Notes: generated by a model from the letters alone, not told the origin. Counted from the stretch's first letter, positions 9,657-16,630 are shown. The stretch is 46,583 nt of DNA from Pseudomonadota bacterium (GCA_018821785.1 JAHJLI010000006.1:1-46583), one strand, 5' to 3'. Translations and numbers: made by a program.

Positions 9657-9685
9657 GTCACGAAGCGACAAAATGCCTTCGTGAC
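9657..9685. terminator. Hairpin between converging units
   Basis: A perfect 9-bp stem, 9657-9665 with 9677-9685 (GTCACGAAG/CTTCGTGAC), 11-nt loop. On the minus strand it is followed by TTTT, so it best fits as a terminator for the minus-strand gene at 9732-10025; it may also end the hepT transcript. It sits 15 bp after the hepT stop. Confidence 0.5.
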
Positions 9686-9731
9686 CATGGCCAGCTGATT
9701 TTTATATCAATAACTTCCAGAATGTTACCTG

Positions 9732-10025
9732 TTAATTTTTGTCAATAGTTGGAGAGTGGAGCTCCTGTTGAACAGCTTCGAAAAGAACAACAACCCAGGC
9801 GGGATCATCGAGTAAATTGATTAATTTGACTCTTAAAGGATCAATAAGATCTGAAATTCCCATTTGGTTCACTGCCGTTATCCCCTTTTTTATTCTGGGG
9901 ATCTCATCAACTTTATGAAAGCGCAGTTTTTTAGCAAGAGTTATATCACGATCGTTAAAATACGGTAGTTCAATGTATGCCACTACCGTACCAATCTGTT
10001 TTATATAGATTTCAACTTTGTCCAT
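9732..10025 (-). CDS. Uncharacterised 97-residue protein
   Basis: I do not recognise this protein. It is small and soluble-looking, with no signal peptide, membrane helix or cysteine motif; it has alternating hydrophobic strands at the N-terminus (VEIYIKQIGTVVAYIELPYF) and an acidic C-terminus. The start is supported by CAGGAGAAAA just upstream of the ATG at 10025. It stands alone between two TA modules, so it may be accessory. The 170 bp upstream (10026-10195) show only AT-rich sequence. Confidence 0.55.
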   Translation of the reverse strand: MDKVEIYIKQIGTVVAYIELPYFNDRDITLAKKLRFHKVDEIPRIKKGITAVNQMGISDLIDPLRVKLINLLDDPAWVVVLFEAVQQELHSPTIDKN

Positions 10026-10195
10026 GTTTTTCTCCTGAATAATGTTGTTGAGATATGTAAAAAAGAATTCGAAATTTCATGTTAACTGTTGTCTGATCAA
10101 ACAAGAAGGAGTCCATATAAATCTTTTCACTTGATGTCTTGGCATATGTTAACTTGCTGATATTTTAATCTGTCCTCCGTTTCTTAAAAACGCCT

Positions 10196-10612
10196 TTACC
10201 AGGGATTAAGCAAAGTGACACCACTTGCCTCCATGTCTGCGGTATTTCTTGTGACAACGGTTAAATGGTGGGTGCATGCGGTGGCTGCAATAAGTGAGTC
10301 GATTGTCGGCATTGTCTTTCCCGATTTCTTGGCGATTACCCAAGTTTTTCCCCATTGCATGGCGACATCTACATCAATATTAAGTATTCTGTTATGGAAT
10401 CTTTCCTTAAGATCGTTTTCGACCCAATTATGCAATTCCTCTTTCCTTTTTGAATCGGCCATCTTTTCGATACCTTTGTGCAATTCTCCAATTGTAAGGA
10501 CGCTTATATGCAAACTGCTTTCCTCTTCTTTTTGGAGCCACTGTATGACGTTAACTGACGGTCTTGGACGAAGGGCTTCGGAAATGACGCAGGTGTCTAA
10601 GAGGAATTTCAT
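10196..10612 (-). CDS. PIN-domain toxin (VapC/FitB-like)
   Basis: A 138-residue PIN-domain ribonuclease. The acidic metal-binding residues are all present: Asp6 in FLLDTCVISE, Glu43 in GELHKGIE, Asp105 in MPTIDSLIAATA, and Asp126 in VTRNTADME. Toxins of this fold cut RNA, often tRNA or rRNA, when the antitoxin is lost. It overlaps the antitoxin gene upstream by 4 bp. The NTADME motif and the ELHKGI stretch place it closer to FitB-like PIN proteins. Confidence 0.9.
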   Translation of the reverse strand: MKFLLDTCVISEALRPRPSVNVIQWLQKEEESSLHISVLTIGELHKGIEKMADSKRKEELHNWVENDLKERFHNRILNIDVDVAMQWGKTWVIAKKSGKTMPTIDSLIAATACTHHLTVVTRNTADMEASGVTLLNPW

Positions 10613-10860
10613 AAATCAAGATCTCTAGATGTGCTTTTGTCTCTGGCAAGATCGATGTCTGAGTTAAATAGGGGAGAATTTTTAAAGAAAGTTACCAGAT
10701 TCGATTTCGGTCTATTCATTTTTTGGTAGTCTTCAAGAGAGAGAACGACGACAGATTCCTTTCCATGTTTCGTGACAATCTGAGGTCCATCATGACGAGC
10801 TTTGTCTACAAGACTGCTGAATTTATTTTTTGCTTCTTGCAATTGCCATACCTTGTTCAT
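10609..10860 (-). CDS. Phd/YefM-family antitoxin
   Basis: An 83-residue antitoxin. The N-terminal Phd/YefM DNA-binding fold is recognisable from WQLQEAKNKFSSLVDKA, GPQIVTKHGKESVVVLS and LEDYQKM (residues 5-50); the polar C-terminus should bind the PIN toxin. Unusually for a Phd-type protein the partner is a PIN toxin, a pairing that does occur. A short tandem repeat with a possible -10 box lies just upstream (10878-10901), as expected for autoregulation. Confidence 0.88.
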   Translation of the reverse strand: MNKVWQLQEAKNKFSSLVDKARHDGPQIVTKHGKESVVVLSLEDYQKMNRPKSNLVTFFKNSPLFNSDIDLARDKSTSRDLDL

Positions 10861-10877
10861 AGTTGCACCTTGAGGAG

Positions 10878-10901
10878 ATATTATGTCTAGTCTGTCTAGT
10901 T
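10878..10901 (-). promoter_or_regulatory. Putative promoter/operator of the Phd-PIN module
   Basis: Reading on the minus strand, two copies of ACTAGACA in a 9-bp period (plus-strand TGTCTAGT at 10884-10891 and 10893-10900) run directly into TAATAT (10883-10878), a good -10 box about 18 bp before the antitoxin ATG. Tandem operators over the promoter fit Phd-type autorepression; no clear -35 is seen. Confidence 0.4.
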
Positions 10902-11138
10902 AATACTTCTCGCGGCAGAAGAAGTCAAAGCAAAACAGCTGATTATACGAAAATAATCGAAGGATATTTTGAGACTGCCAAAAAACTCACATTCAAAAAG
11001 TTTACAGGAGAAGTGATTCGCTACCAGGTTGTTGTCTTACCTTTCGGGGACGGGCTCACCACCTATCGGATTATACAACCTTGCCCGATCGAACAAGAGG
11101 GATCGGCTCTTCAACCTTATATAGGGGGATACCACCGA

Positions 11139-11972
11139 TTATGGCTTTTTCTTCCGATCCGGGCGTTTGAGATGAAGCACGGGTGGGTCATATATGAGGA
11201 CAAAGGAATCCATAATTTCAGGAATACCCGAAATAAATTCAGGGACCAGCTGTTCAAGTATTTTAGGAGCCGTACCATTTTTACTGATATATGCTTTTAG
11301 AGCCTTCTGAACCTCTAATGCCTGCTGAAAAATAACAATCTCCTCGTTGTATCGGTTGCGGACCTTCTCATTTTTCTCTTTGGCTAGCATGGTTTTCAAT
11401 GAAATGAGTCCTGCAGCAATATCGCCTCCCTGGGCCGAAAGCAAAGCTGCAAGATGGCCGAACATGGGCGGAGCGTTAGGTAATTTTGCCGCTTCCGCGA
11501 AAGCTTTTGCACCCTTTATTGGCTCGTTCATTGCCAGAAAAAAGTTGGAAGCGTGAAAAAAACGCAAGAAAAGATCCGCAGGATAAGTGGCAATTCCTCT
11601 TTCCAAGATGGCGTTGGCCGTGGCCGCTGACTCAATCGATATATACGGCAAAAAAGACTGGCAGAAGTAGTATTGATCAATGAGATGCGGATATATCAAT
11701 GATATACTCTCAAAATTACTTGCCAAAGGGGCTGCATAACTCACTGGTGGTGTGCCGGGACGAACGCCGCCCATAAAAACGCTGATTTTGATAAAGAGCA
11801 TTTCCGCGACCAGCTGTTTCATGTAGCCCCCGGCTATACTATAAACGCTGGCAGGTAGGGCCATGGTAATCGATACAGTCCGATCCTTGGCCTTGTGGTC
11901 CTGGAGTGTGAACAGCCAACCATAGAGGAGTATAGTTGCGGCTAGGAAAAATGCGCGCGCCATTGCTATCAT
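11139..11972 (-). CDS. Membrane-anchored helical-repeat protein of the pilus ABC unit (PilG-like position)
   Basis: A 277-residue protein with one N-terminal membrane segment (about residues 5-22) and a mostly alpha-helical body resembling TPR-like repeats (for example LERGIATYPADLFLRFFHASNFFLAMNEP region, residues 130-160). Its start overlaps the permease stop by 4 bp, so it is translated with the ABC transporter. By position it corresponds to the accessory component of the Myxococcus pilG-pilH-pilI group, but similarity to PilG itself cannot be judged by eye. Role in pilus biogenesis is inferred from context. Confidence 0.6.
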   Translation of the reverse strand: MIAMARAFFLAATILLYGWLFTLQDHKAKDRTVSITMALPASVYSIAGGYMKQLVAEMLFIKISVFMGGVRPGTPPVSYAAPLASNFESISLIYPHLIDQYYFCQSFLPYISIESAATANAILERGIATYPADLFLRFFHASNFFLAMNEPIKGAKAFAEAAKLPNAPPMFGHLAALLSAQGGDIAAGLISLKTMLAKEKNEKVRNRYNEEIVIFQQALEVQKALKAYISKNGTAPKILEQLVPEFISGIPEIMDSFVLIYDPPVLHLKRPDRKKKP

Positions 11973-12793
11973 TGCAGATCACGCCGCTGATAAATGGTGC
12001 AAGCAAGCCACAGGACAATAATAATATAAAGGGTTGCCAGAGCAAAGGGCATAGCCAGTTGCATAGGCGGGGGGACCAGGTCGGCGGTAGGTACCGAAGT
12101 CTTGAAATCCAAGCTGGAAAAATCGGGAAAGATCGCGGTCAGCCATTGTAGTATTCCCTCCAGTGTATTGCTTTCACCTGCAGCAGATTTCTGTTTGAAT
12201 GATTCCCTGACGACAGGCAAGCCCGTGCAGGTAAAGTAATAACAGAGACTGAGCAGCAAAACAGGGAAGCTGCCCCGCACTACACTCGAAAAAAGTAGAA
12301 TCACCGCCAGAATCATCATTTGAATCCAAAACAACCCAGCGCCGGTCAAAAAGAAAAAGGGCAATGACAGGTTTTCGAAGTAGACAATTTTCACGGAGTT
12401 TTTAATTACATTCAGCACCCCCCAGCCTAAGGCTCCGAGAATGACATTCAGAGCCAGCAACAAAACGGCAAGCCCGCCATAAAGTGCTAAGGCATATTCG
12501 GTGCGAGATATGGGACGGGCCAGGAAGGTATGCAGCGATCCCCGTTCAGCATCCCAGGCCATGACCTGTACACTATGAAAGAGAAGAAAGATAAAGCCGG
12601 TGAGCCAGGTAATGGAAAACAGAAAATCACTGGAGGCTCGGCCAATGTCCCTGGGGAAAAAATCAAAAAAAAGCAAGCCGCCGGTTATGCCGGCCAGGGC
12701 GAAGATGACCAGACCAACCAAGGCATGGCGGCGCAGACCATCCAGGACTATCAACCGGGCAAGTGCTGCAATCCGCCGAAAACGATCAGACAT
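11969..12793 (-). CDS. ABC-2 type permease, PilI-like
   Basis: A 274-residue integral membrane protein with about six transmembrane helices and the ABC-2 permease pattern, including the WDAERGSLHTFLARPISRTEYALA region (residues 79-102) typical of the cytoplasmic coupling loop. It overlaps the ATPase gene by 8 bp and the following gene by 4 bp. Next to pilA it matches PilI, the permease of an ABC transporter needed for type IV pilus formation in Myxococcus; the substrate is unknown. Confidence 0.75.
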   Translation of the reverse strand: MSDRFRRIAALARLIVLDGLRRHALVGLVIFALAGITGGLLFFDFFPRDIGRASSDFLFSITWLTGFIFLLFHSVQVMAWDAERGSLHTFLARPISRTEYALALYGGLAVLLLALNVILGALGWGVLNVIKNSVKIVYFENLSLPFFFLTGAGLFWIQMMILAVILLFSSVVRGSFPVLLLSLCYYFTCTGLPVVRESFKQKSAAGESNTLEGILQWLTAIFPDFSSLDFKTSVPTADLVPPPMQLAMPFALATLYIIIVLWLACTIYQRRDLQ

Positions 12794-13529
12794 GGCCTTC
12801 CTCCTTTTTCACCCGACTGACGAAGGCCTCAGTCATATTGCTGCTGCCTTCTTCAGCAGTCAACGCGCCAGGGGTGCCATGAAAGAGTTTTTTTCCTTTG
12901 TGCAGAAGCAGGACGTTATCCACTAAGCGGTCAACATCCTCGAGAATATGCGAACAGAAGAGAATGGTTTTACCCGATTCTTTAAGCTGGACGATGAGGT
13001 CAATGATCTTTTTCCGGCCTATGGGGTCAAGGCCGCTCATAGGTTCATCCAGAATTAGTAAGTCCGGATCATTGCAAAGGGCTATGGCGAAGTTCGCCCG
13101 TTGTTGCATCCCTTTTGAGTAAGTACGAAGAGGACGTTTCCGGACCTCCCAAAGGTCAAGTAATTGCAGCAATTCTCGACTTCGATCATCCATAATTTGT
13201 TTTGACACATCGCAGGTCTTTCCAGTAAAGCGTAGCAGTTCATGAACGGAAAGATTGGCCGGAAAATTGGCAACCTCCGGTAGATACCCTATTTTTTTCC
13301 GAACATTCGACAAACTGGGCGATGCTCCAAAAACCTGGATATTACCACTGTCAGGCCGAATAAAGTCCATCAGTAGTTTAATGCTAGTAGACTTCCCGGC
13401 GCCATTGGCACCGATAAGGCCGAGGACCTCTCCCTGCATAACCAAAAATGAAAGATTGTCCAGAGCAACGGAGGTAGCAGTGCCGATTTCTTTGGGATAT
13501 GTTTTTGAAACAGCTTGAAAAGTAATCAT
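12786..13529 (-). CDS. pilH: ABC transporter ATPase, PilH-like
   Basis: A 247-residue ATPase with Walker A GANGAGKST (near residue 41), signature YSKGMQQRANFA, Walker B LLILDEP followed by MSGLDP, and the switch histidine in FCSHILEDVD. It energises the ABC-2 permease downstream. In Myxococcus xanthus pilH encodes an ABC ATPase required for type IV pili, and the gene lies near pilA as here. I prefer the ATG at 13529 over a GTG three codons upstream; no strong ribosome site is visible for either. A strong terminator (13694-13731) separates it from pilA. Confidence 0.75.
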   Translation of the reverse strand: MITFQAVSKTYPKEIGTATSVALDNLSFLVMQGEVLGLIGANGAGKSTSIKLLMDFIRPDSGNIQVFGASPSLSNVRKKIGYLPEVANFPANLSVHELLRFTGKTCDVSKQIMDDRSRELLQLLDLWEVRKRPLRTYSKGMQQRANFAIALCNDPDLLILDEPMSGLDPIGRKKIIDLIVQLKESGKTILFCSHILEDVDRLVDNVLLLHKGKKLFHGTPGALTAEEGSSNMTEAFVSRVKKEEGHV

Positions 13530-13693
13530 GCGTGGCACCAGCCTAACGCCCTAAAGAAAGAACATTGACACGGATAATAAAGCTTGAAGTAACATTCGGA
13601 CAATGCTTTCAACTTGAAAGCTCATCGGCACGACCTTACTGTCTTTGACAGCGGAAAATCTGGACGGTCTTTTAGAGATCAGCGATGCTACAA

Positions 13694-13731
13694 CAAAAAA
13701 ATAGGCGCTACCTTTCATAGTAACGCCTATT
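13694..13731 (-). terminator. Rho-independent terminator of pilA
   Basis: On the minus strand a 12-bp stem (13731-13720 with 13711-13700, one G-T pair, 8-nt loop) is followed by a run of T. It begins about 20 bp after the pilA stop. It should leave pilA mostly monocistronic and limit read-through into the ABC genes, which fits the much larger amount of pilin needed. Confidence 0.85.
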
Positions 13732-13752
13732 GAGTAAACTTTGTGAAAAATA

Positions 13753-14412
13753 TTATTTAATAACCCAGTTAGCAGTACTAGGTCCGGCTGTGCCAGTAAA
13801 ATCATCAGCACCAGTTATGGCAGCAGTCCCAGGGATATCACCAGGAACAAGTACATAACCTACACCGGTAGCGAGTTGAGCGGCAGAATTATCCTGATAA
13901 ATAGCAGATACATCTCCGTCTACTGCGAAGAAAGTGTCTCCTTGTTGATGTTTCGCTACTGCAACATAGAAGGCTGCTAAAGCTGGGGCTACTGGGGTAT
14001 CAGTACTAGCAACTGCGGTCACACCGTTGCCGATACCAAGAAGCGTGGCCCGTGCATTACCCCCATTGTCGTCGCCGGTCAAGAAAGGATAATCAACAGC
14101 CGGATCGGCCACATTTACTGCGGCACCATCGCCGCTTCCGCCTGCTGCAGCGCCGGTTGCTGCTTCAATATCAACACCAGCCGCCTGTTCAGTTATACCA
14201 TATGCCATCCAATCCGAGTAAAATGCCGACTGAGTGGTGCTGAGATTACGCAAATCGCTCAACGCAGAAGAGTTAAAACCTCTTATCCGATATGCAGCAA
14301 ACTGCGGAATAGCAATAGCAGCCAAAATACCAATGATCGCTACAACGATCATCAACTCTACTAAGGTGAAGCCTTGATTGTCTTTCTGTAACCTTCCAAT
14401 TTTACTCATCAT
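13753..14412 (-). CDS. pilA: Major type IV pilin PilA (long form)
   Basis: A 219-residue prepilin. A 14-residue leader ending in Gly precedes Phe1, and the mature N-terminus FTLVELMIVVAIIGILAAIA is canonical, with Glu5. Mature residues Phe24, Tyr27, Phe32, Phe50/Tyr51, Trp54 and Tyr57 parallel the aromatic positions of the short Geobacter PilA (Phe24, Tyr27, Tyr32, Phe51, Tyr57), and the SDLRNL stretch is shared. The remaining 150 residues form a globular domain rich in Ala, Gly and Asp, with no cysteine, so no disulfide-bounded D-region. It is probably the fused equivalent of the split Geobacter PilA-N/PilA-C pair. AGGAGG lies eight bases upstream of the double ATG. Expected to be processed by PilD and assembled into pili. 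Confidence 0.92.
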   Translation of the reverse strand: MMSKIGRLQKDNQGFTLVELMIVVAIIGILAAIAIPQFAAYRIRGFNSSALSDLRNLSTTQSAFYSDWMAYGITEQAAGVDIEAATGAAAGGSGDGAAVNVADPAVDYPFLTGDDNGGNARATLLGIGNGVTAVASTDTPVAPALAAFYVAVAKHQQGDTFFAVDGDVSAIYQDNSAAQLATGVGYVLVPGDIPGTAAITGADDFTGTAGPSTANWVIK

Positions 14413-14498
14413 GATTTTTCCCTCCTTAAGGGTTAGATTGAAATGGGTCTTATGGTGAATAGGCTATTCGCAAACTCTTTCACTTCGCATTAGTTCAT

Positions 14499-14513
14499 TC
14501 ACAAACCATGCCA
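14499..14513 (-). promoter_or_regulatory. Weak sigma-54 like element upstream of pilA
   Basis: On the minus strand TGGCATGGTTTGTGA keeps the -24 GG with correct 12-bp phasing to a G at -12, but has GA where sigma-54 promoters have GC. It would place the start of transcription about 75 bp before the pilA ATG. The neighbouring pilS-pilR genes make sigma-54 control likely, but this element is imperfect. Confidence 0.3.
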
Positions 14514-14873
14514 CTTAACAAGCGAATTGGTGAAAAAACCTAAGGCTCCAAAATGTTGTAGAGTTTTGCATTTCTTCCGTTGCTTTCCGCAAGGTCCTTT
14601 TATCTTATAGCATAAACAAAAAAGTCATTGAAGACAAATTTTGGGTAAAGTGTGACAAAAAATGTCAAAAGGGCAATTGGTCTTCTTTAAAAGCCGAAAA
14701 GCGAGAGTACTGCAACTTGCGGGGATATGATGGACACTGCCCCTAATTGTTAAATTTTACTTGCCTTACGGCCTGCTATTTACCACTTGGAAATTCACTC
14801 CTTGTTATCAGAACGCCGTTCCCATGAATTACCGGGGGACTAAACGAATAATTTTCCGAACCGGATTTCACCA
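14514..14873. other. Intergenic region upstream of pilA
   Basis: Together with the flanking motifs this is part of a 599-bp gap (14413-15011) between pilA and the next PIN toxin gene. I see AT-rich sequence and no gene, tRNA or mobile-element end. PilR binding sites for pilA would be expected in the part nearest pilA but cannot be identified by eye. Confidence 0.4.
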
Positions 14874-14896
14874 ACTCAATATCCAGTTGTGACAGC
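14874..14896 (+). repeat. Direct repeat, left copy
   Basis: Starts ACTCAATATCCAGTTGT and matches 15774-15796 at 22 of 23 positions (one G/T difference). The copies are exactly 900 bp apart and bracket the RHH/PIN toxin-antitoxin module. Confidence 0.7.
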
Positions 14897-15011
14897 TAGC
14901 GGAAGGTCTATAAATTTTGTTCATCAAACTTGACAATATGTATTGCATGAAGACATATTTTTTTTGATGGCCTCTCTTTCAGCACATAGACAACCGGTTA
15001 TTATTGCCAAC

Positions 15012-15407
15012 TCAGTTGTTTTCCCAAAGGCGTAGACCTGGGATTCTTAAAAAATGTTGATCACGGGTAACCAACGCTGCCCCGCATTCAAGGGTATGAG
15101 CGGCAATCCAGACGTCGTTGATAGGGATTGGACAACCTGACTGTTTGAGTATATCTTTTACCATACCAAACAAGGCTGCAGTTTCAATGGAAGCATTTAC
15201 GGTTATAACAGATGGTTTGTCGAGGAACTTACGAAGAATGCTCAGATTCTCCTTTTCACGGGTTCCACCTTTGAATCCAGCATATAACTCCCCAAGAACA
15301 AAGATGGACATATAAGTGATTTTCGCCTCGGTCAAAGCCTGCAATATCTTTGGGTCTCCGGCGAGAAAGGCGGTGTAACAGTTCGTGTCAAGGATGATTT
15401 TATTCAT
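15012..15407 (-). CDS. PIN-domain toxin (VapC-like)
   Basis: A 131-residue PIN ribonuclease with all acidic residues: Asp7 in IILDTNCYTA, Glu40 in LGELYAGF, Asp98 in PINDVWIAAHT and Asp116 in VTRDQHF. It ends GLRLWENN, a usual type of VapC tail. It overlaps its antitoxin gene by 4 bp. This is the second PIN module of the window and is not a close copy of the first. Confidence 0.9.
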   Translation of the reverse strand: MNKIILDTNCYTAFLAGDPKILQALTEAKITYMSIFVLGELYAGFKGGTREKENLSILRKFLDKPSVITVNASIETAALFGMVKDILKQSGCPIPINDVWIAAHTLECGAALVTRDQHFLRIPGLRLWENN

Positions 15408-15658
15408 TCCCAGTCTCTGGGGTCGATATGGGATAATACTTCTGTATTACGAATGAATTCCTCCAGGTCTTCCGGCGACCAAACACCACTGAAATCAGCA
15501 AAATCATTCTCAGGCGTATTGCTTTTTTTAGAAAGGCCAAGAGATTCCGCTAAAAGCTGTTTGATGACTTTGTTGAGACTGATTCCCTGCTGACGCGCTT
15601 TTTCCCTGATAAGGCTGTCCAATGGGTCTTCAAGGTTATGAATGGTTATTGATGTCAT
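15404..15658 (-). CDS. Ribbon-helix-helix antitoxin (FitA/VapB-like)
   Basis: An 84-residue antitoxin. The N-terminal ribbon-helix-helix fold is clear: SITIHNLEDPLDSLIREKA then GISLNKVIKQLLAESLG. The acidic C-terminus (DFADFSGVWSPEDLEEF) is the toxin-binding part. The start at 15658 is preferred because GGGGGAAAG lies just before it; an ATG five codons upstream would place this site inside the gene. Confidence 0.88.
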   Translation of the reverse strand: MTSITIHNLEDPLDSLIREKARQQGISLNKVIKQLLAESLGLSKKSNTPENDFADFSGVWSPEDLEEFIRNTEVLSHIDPRDWE

Positions 15659-15682
15659 ATATCTTTCCCCCATTTTTCTATT

Positions 15683-15709
15683 TGAACCGCGCTTGTGGTT
15701 TGTGGTTCA
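15683..15709. promoter_or_regulatory. Inverted repeat upstream of the RHH/PIN module
   Basis: TGAACC (15683-15688) and GGTTCA (15704-15709) form a 6-bp inverted repeat about 25 bp upstream of the antitoxin start, a plausible operator for the RHH protein. Short and unconfirmed. Confidence 0.25.
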
Positions 15710-15773
15710 CAATCTAATTCATGGCAGTTATTGCGTCAAGCAGAAAAAATAGTGAAAATGTGGGAATTCTCCC

Positions 15774-15796
15774 ACTCAATATCCAGTTGTTACAGC
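15774..15796 (+). repeat. Direct repeat, right copy
   Basis: Second copy of the 23-bp repeat found at 14874-14896, one mismatch. Weak similarity seems to continue about 20 bp further (ATAAAT in both copies at similar distance). Confidence 0.7.
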
Positions 15797-15841
15797 GAAT
15801 GGACGCACCATAAATCAAGGGTTGAGACCATACTGGTGCCC

Positions 15842-15870
15842 TTGACATTTGTAACGATACGCGTTACATC
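15842..15870 (+). promoter_or_regulatory. Promoter/operator of higBA
   Basis: TTGACA at 15842-15847 is followed 17 bp later by TACATC (15865-15870). Between them lies the palindrome GTAACG-5 nt-CGTTAC (15851-15867), placed where a HigA-type repressor would block polymerase. The toxin ATG is at 15877, so the mRNA leader would be almost absent. Confidence 0.5.
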
Positions 15871-15876
15871 GCACAT

Positions 15877-16174
15877 ATGATAAAAGTCTTTCGTGACAAA
15901 TGGCTGGAAACCCTTTTTTGTTGATGGAACAAATAACAAAAATATCCCTGCGATTATCCGTGAGAGACTTTTCAGAAAGTTACAAATACTTGATGACTCC
16001 GCCTGCGACGCTGACCTACGATCTCCGCCAAACAACAATTTTGAAAAATTAACAGGAACACTCCAAGACTGTTCCTCTATCAGGGTCAATGACCAATGGC
16101 GGCTTATTTTCAAGTGGGACGATGACAGGGGAGAAGCTGAAAGCGTGTATATCGACAACCATGGTTACAGATGA
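15877..16174 (+). pseudogene. higB: HigB/RelE-family toxin gene with a frameshift
   Basis: A HigB-type mRNA interferase (RelE fold). From the ATG at 15877 translation gives MIKVFRDKWLETLF, the expected first strand of HigB, but then stops after one more codon. The rest of the toxin (VDGTNNKNIPAIIRERL ... DLRSPP ... IRVNDQWRLIFKW) lies in the next frame, to the stop at 16174. Removing one T from the run of six T at 15914-15919 restores a continuous protein of about 98 residues. An alternative GTG at 15893 gives a 93-residue product with an unrelated first nine residues. So this is a degraded toxin, a sequence error, or a slippery-run control; the adjacent antitoxin is intact. Confidence 0.7.
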
Positions 16175-16184
16175 GGAACCAGAT

Positions 16185-16502
16185 ATGATTACCACAAACC
16201 AGCAACCAGTGACGGTTGGGGAAACGATAGTCACCGAATTCCTGCAACCTTTAGGGCTTACCCAGGATGGACTTGCAAAAGCAATGATAGTAAGCCGGAA
16301 AACAGTCAATGAACTGTGCAACAACAAGCGAACGATCACGGTTGATACGGCGTTGATTCTGGCAAAATTTTTTGGAAACACCGCTGATTTTTGGCTCAAC
16401 CTACAAAAAAGAAACGATATCTGGAATATCATGCACTCCCCGAAACGTAAAGCAAGGATAGATCGTGTCCAACCCCTTCAAACCAACCAACCTAATCAAT
16501 GA
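16185..16502 (+). CDS. higA: HigA-family antitoxin
   Basis: A 105-residue XRE-type helix-turn-helix antitoxin: TEFLQPLGLTQDGLAKAMIV, SRKTVNELCNNKRTITVDTA and LAKFFGNTADFWLNLQ are classic HigA segments (residues 18-80). The ATG at 16185 is chosen because GAGGAAC lies just upstream; it begins 10 bp after the toxin stop. It would repress the promoter at 15842-15870 and neutralise HigB. The toxin gene ahead of it is frameshifted. Confidence 0.88.
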   Translation: MITTNQQPVTVGETIVTEFLQPLGLTQDGLAKAMIVSRKTVNELCNNKRTITVDTALILAKFFGNTADFWLNLQKRNDIWNIMHSPKRKARIDRVQPLQTNQPNQ

Positions 16503-16630
16503 GCTTGGTTGGTAATAGCCGGTTTTCGATTTAATAGAAAAATTAGGGGTATCATTAATTGCCGCAAACGGCAAATAATCATTTGCAAATTGTGACTCTG
16601 GACCATTTTCTTTTAAGTTGAAGGGTTGGT

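Noticed and set aside
10863..11300. 145-residue plus-strand frame as a gene
   Set aside because: Starts at a TTG without support and overlaps the 3' end of an opposite-strand gene by 160 bp; kept only as a possible remnant.
13551..13811. 86-residue minus-strand frame between pilA and the ABC ATPase
   Set aside because: It overlaps the pilA 3' end and runs through the pilA terminator hairpin; no gene features.
8009..16502. Prophage or transposon as carrier of the TA genes
   Set aside because: No integrase, transposase, terminal inverted repeat, structural phage gene or tRNA target is present in the window.
16489..16590. Stems ACCAACC/GGTTGGT and TTGCCG/CGGCAA after higA
   Set aside because: Neither is followed by a T run, so I do not call a terminator; the transcript end of higBA remains unknown.
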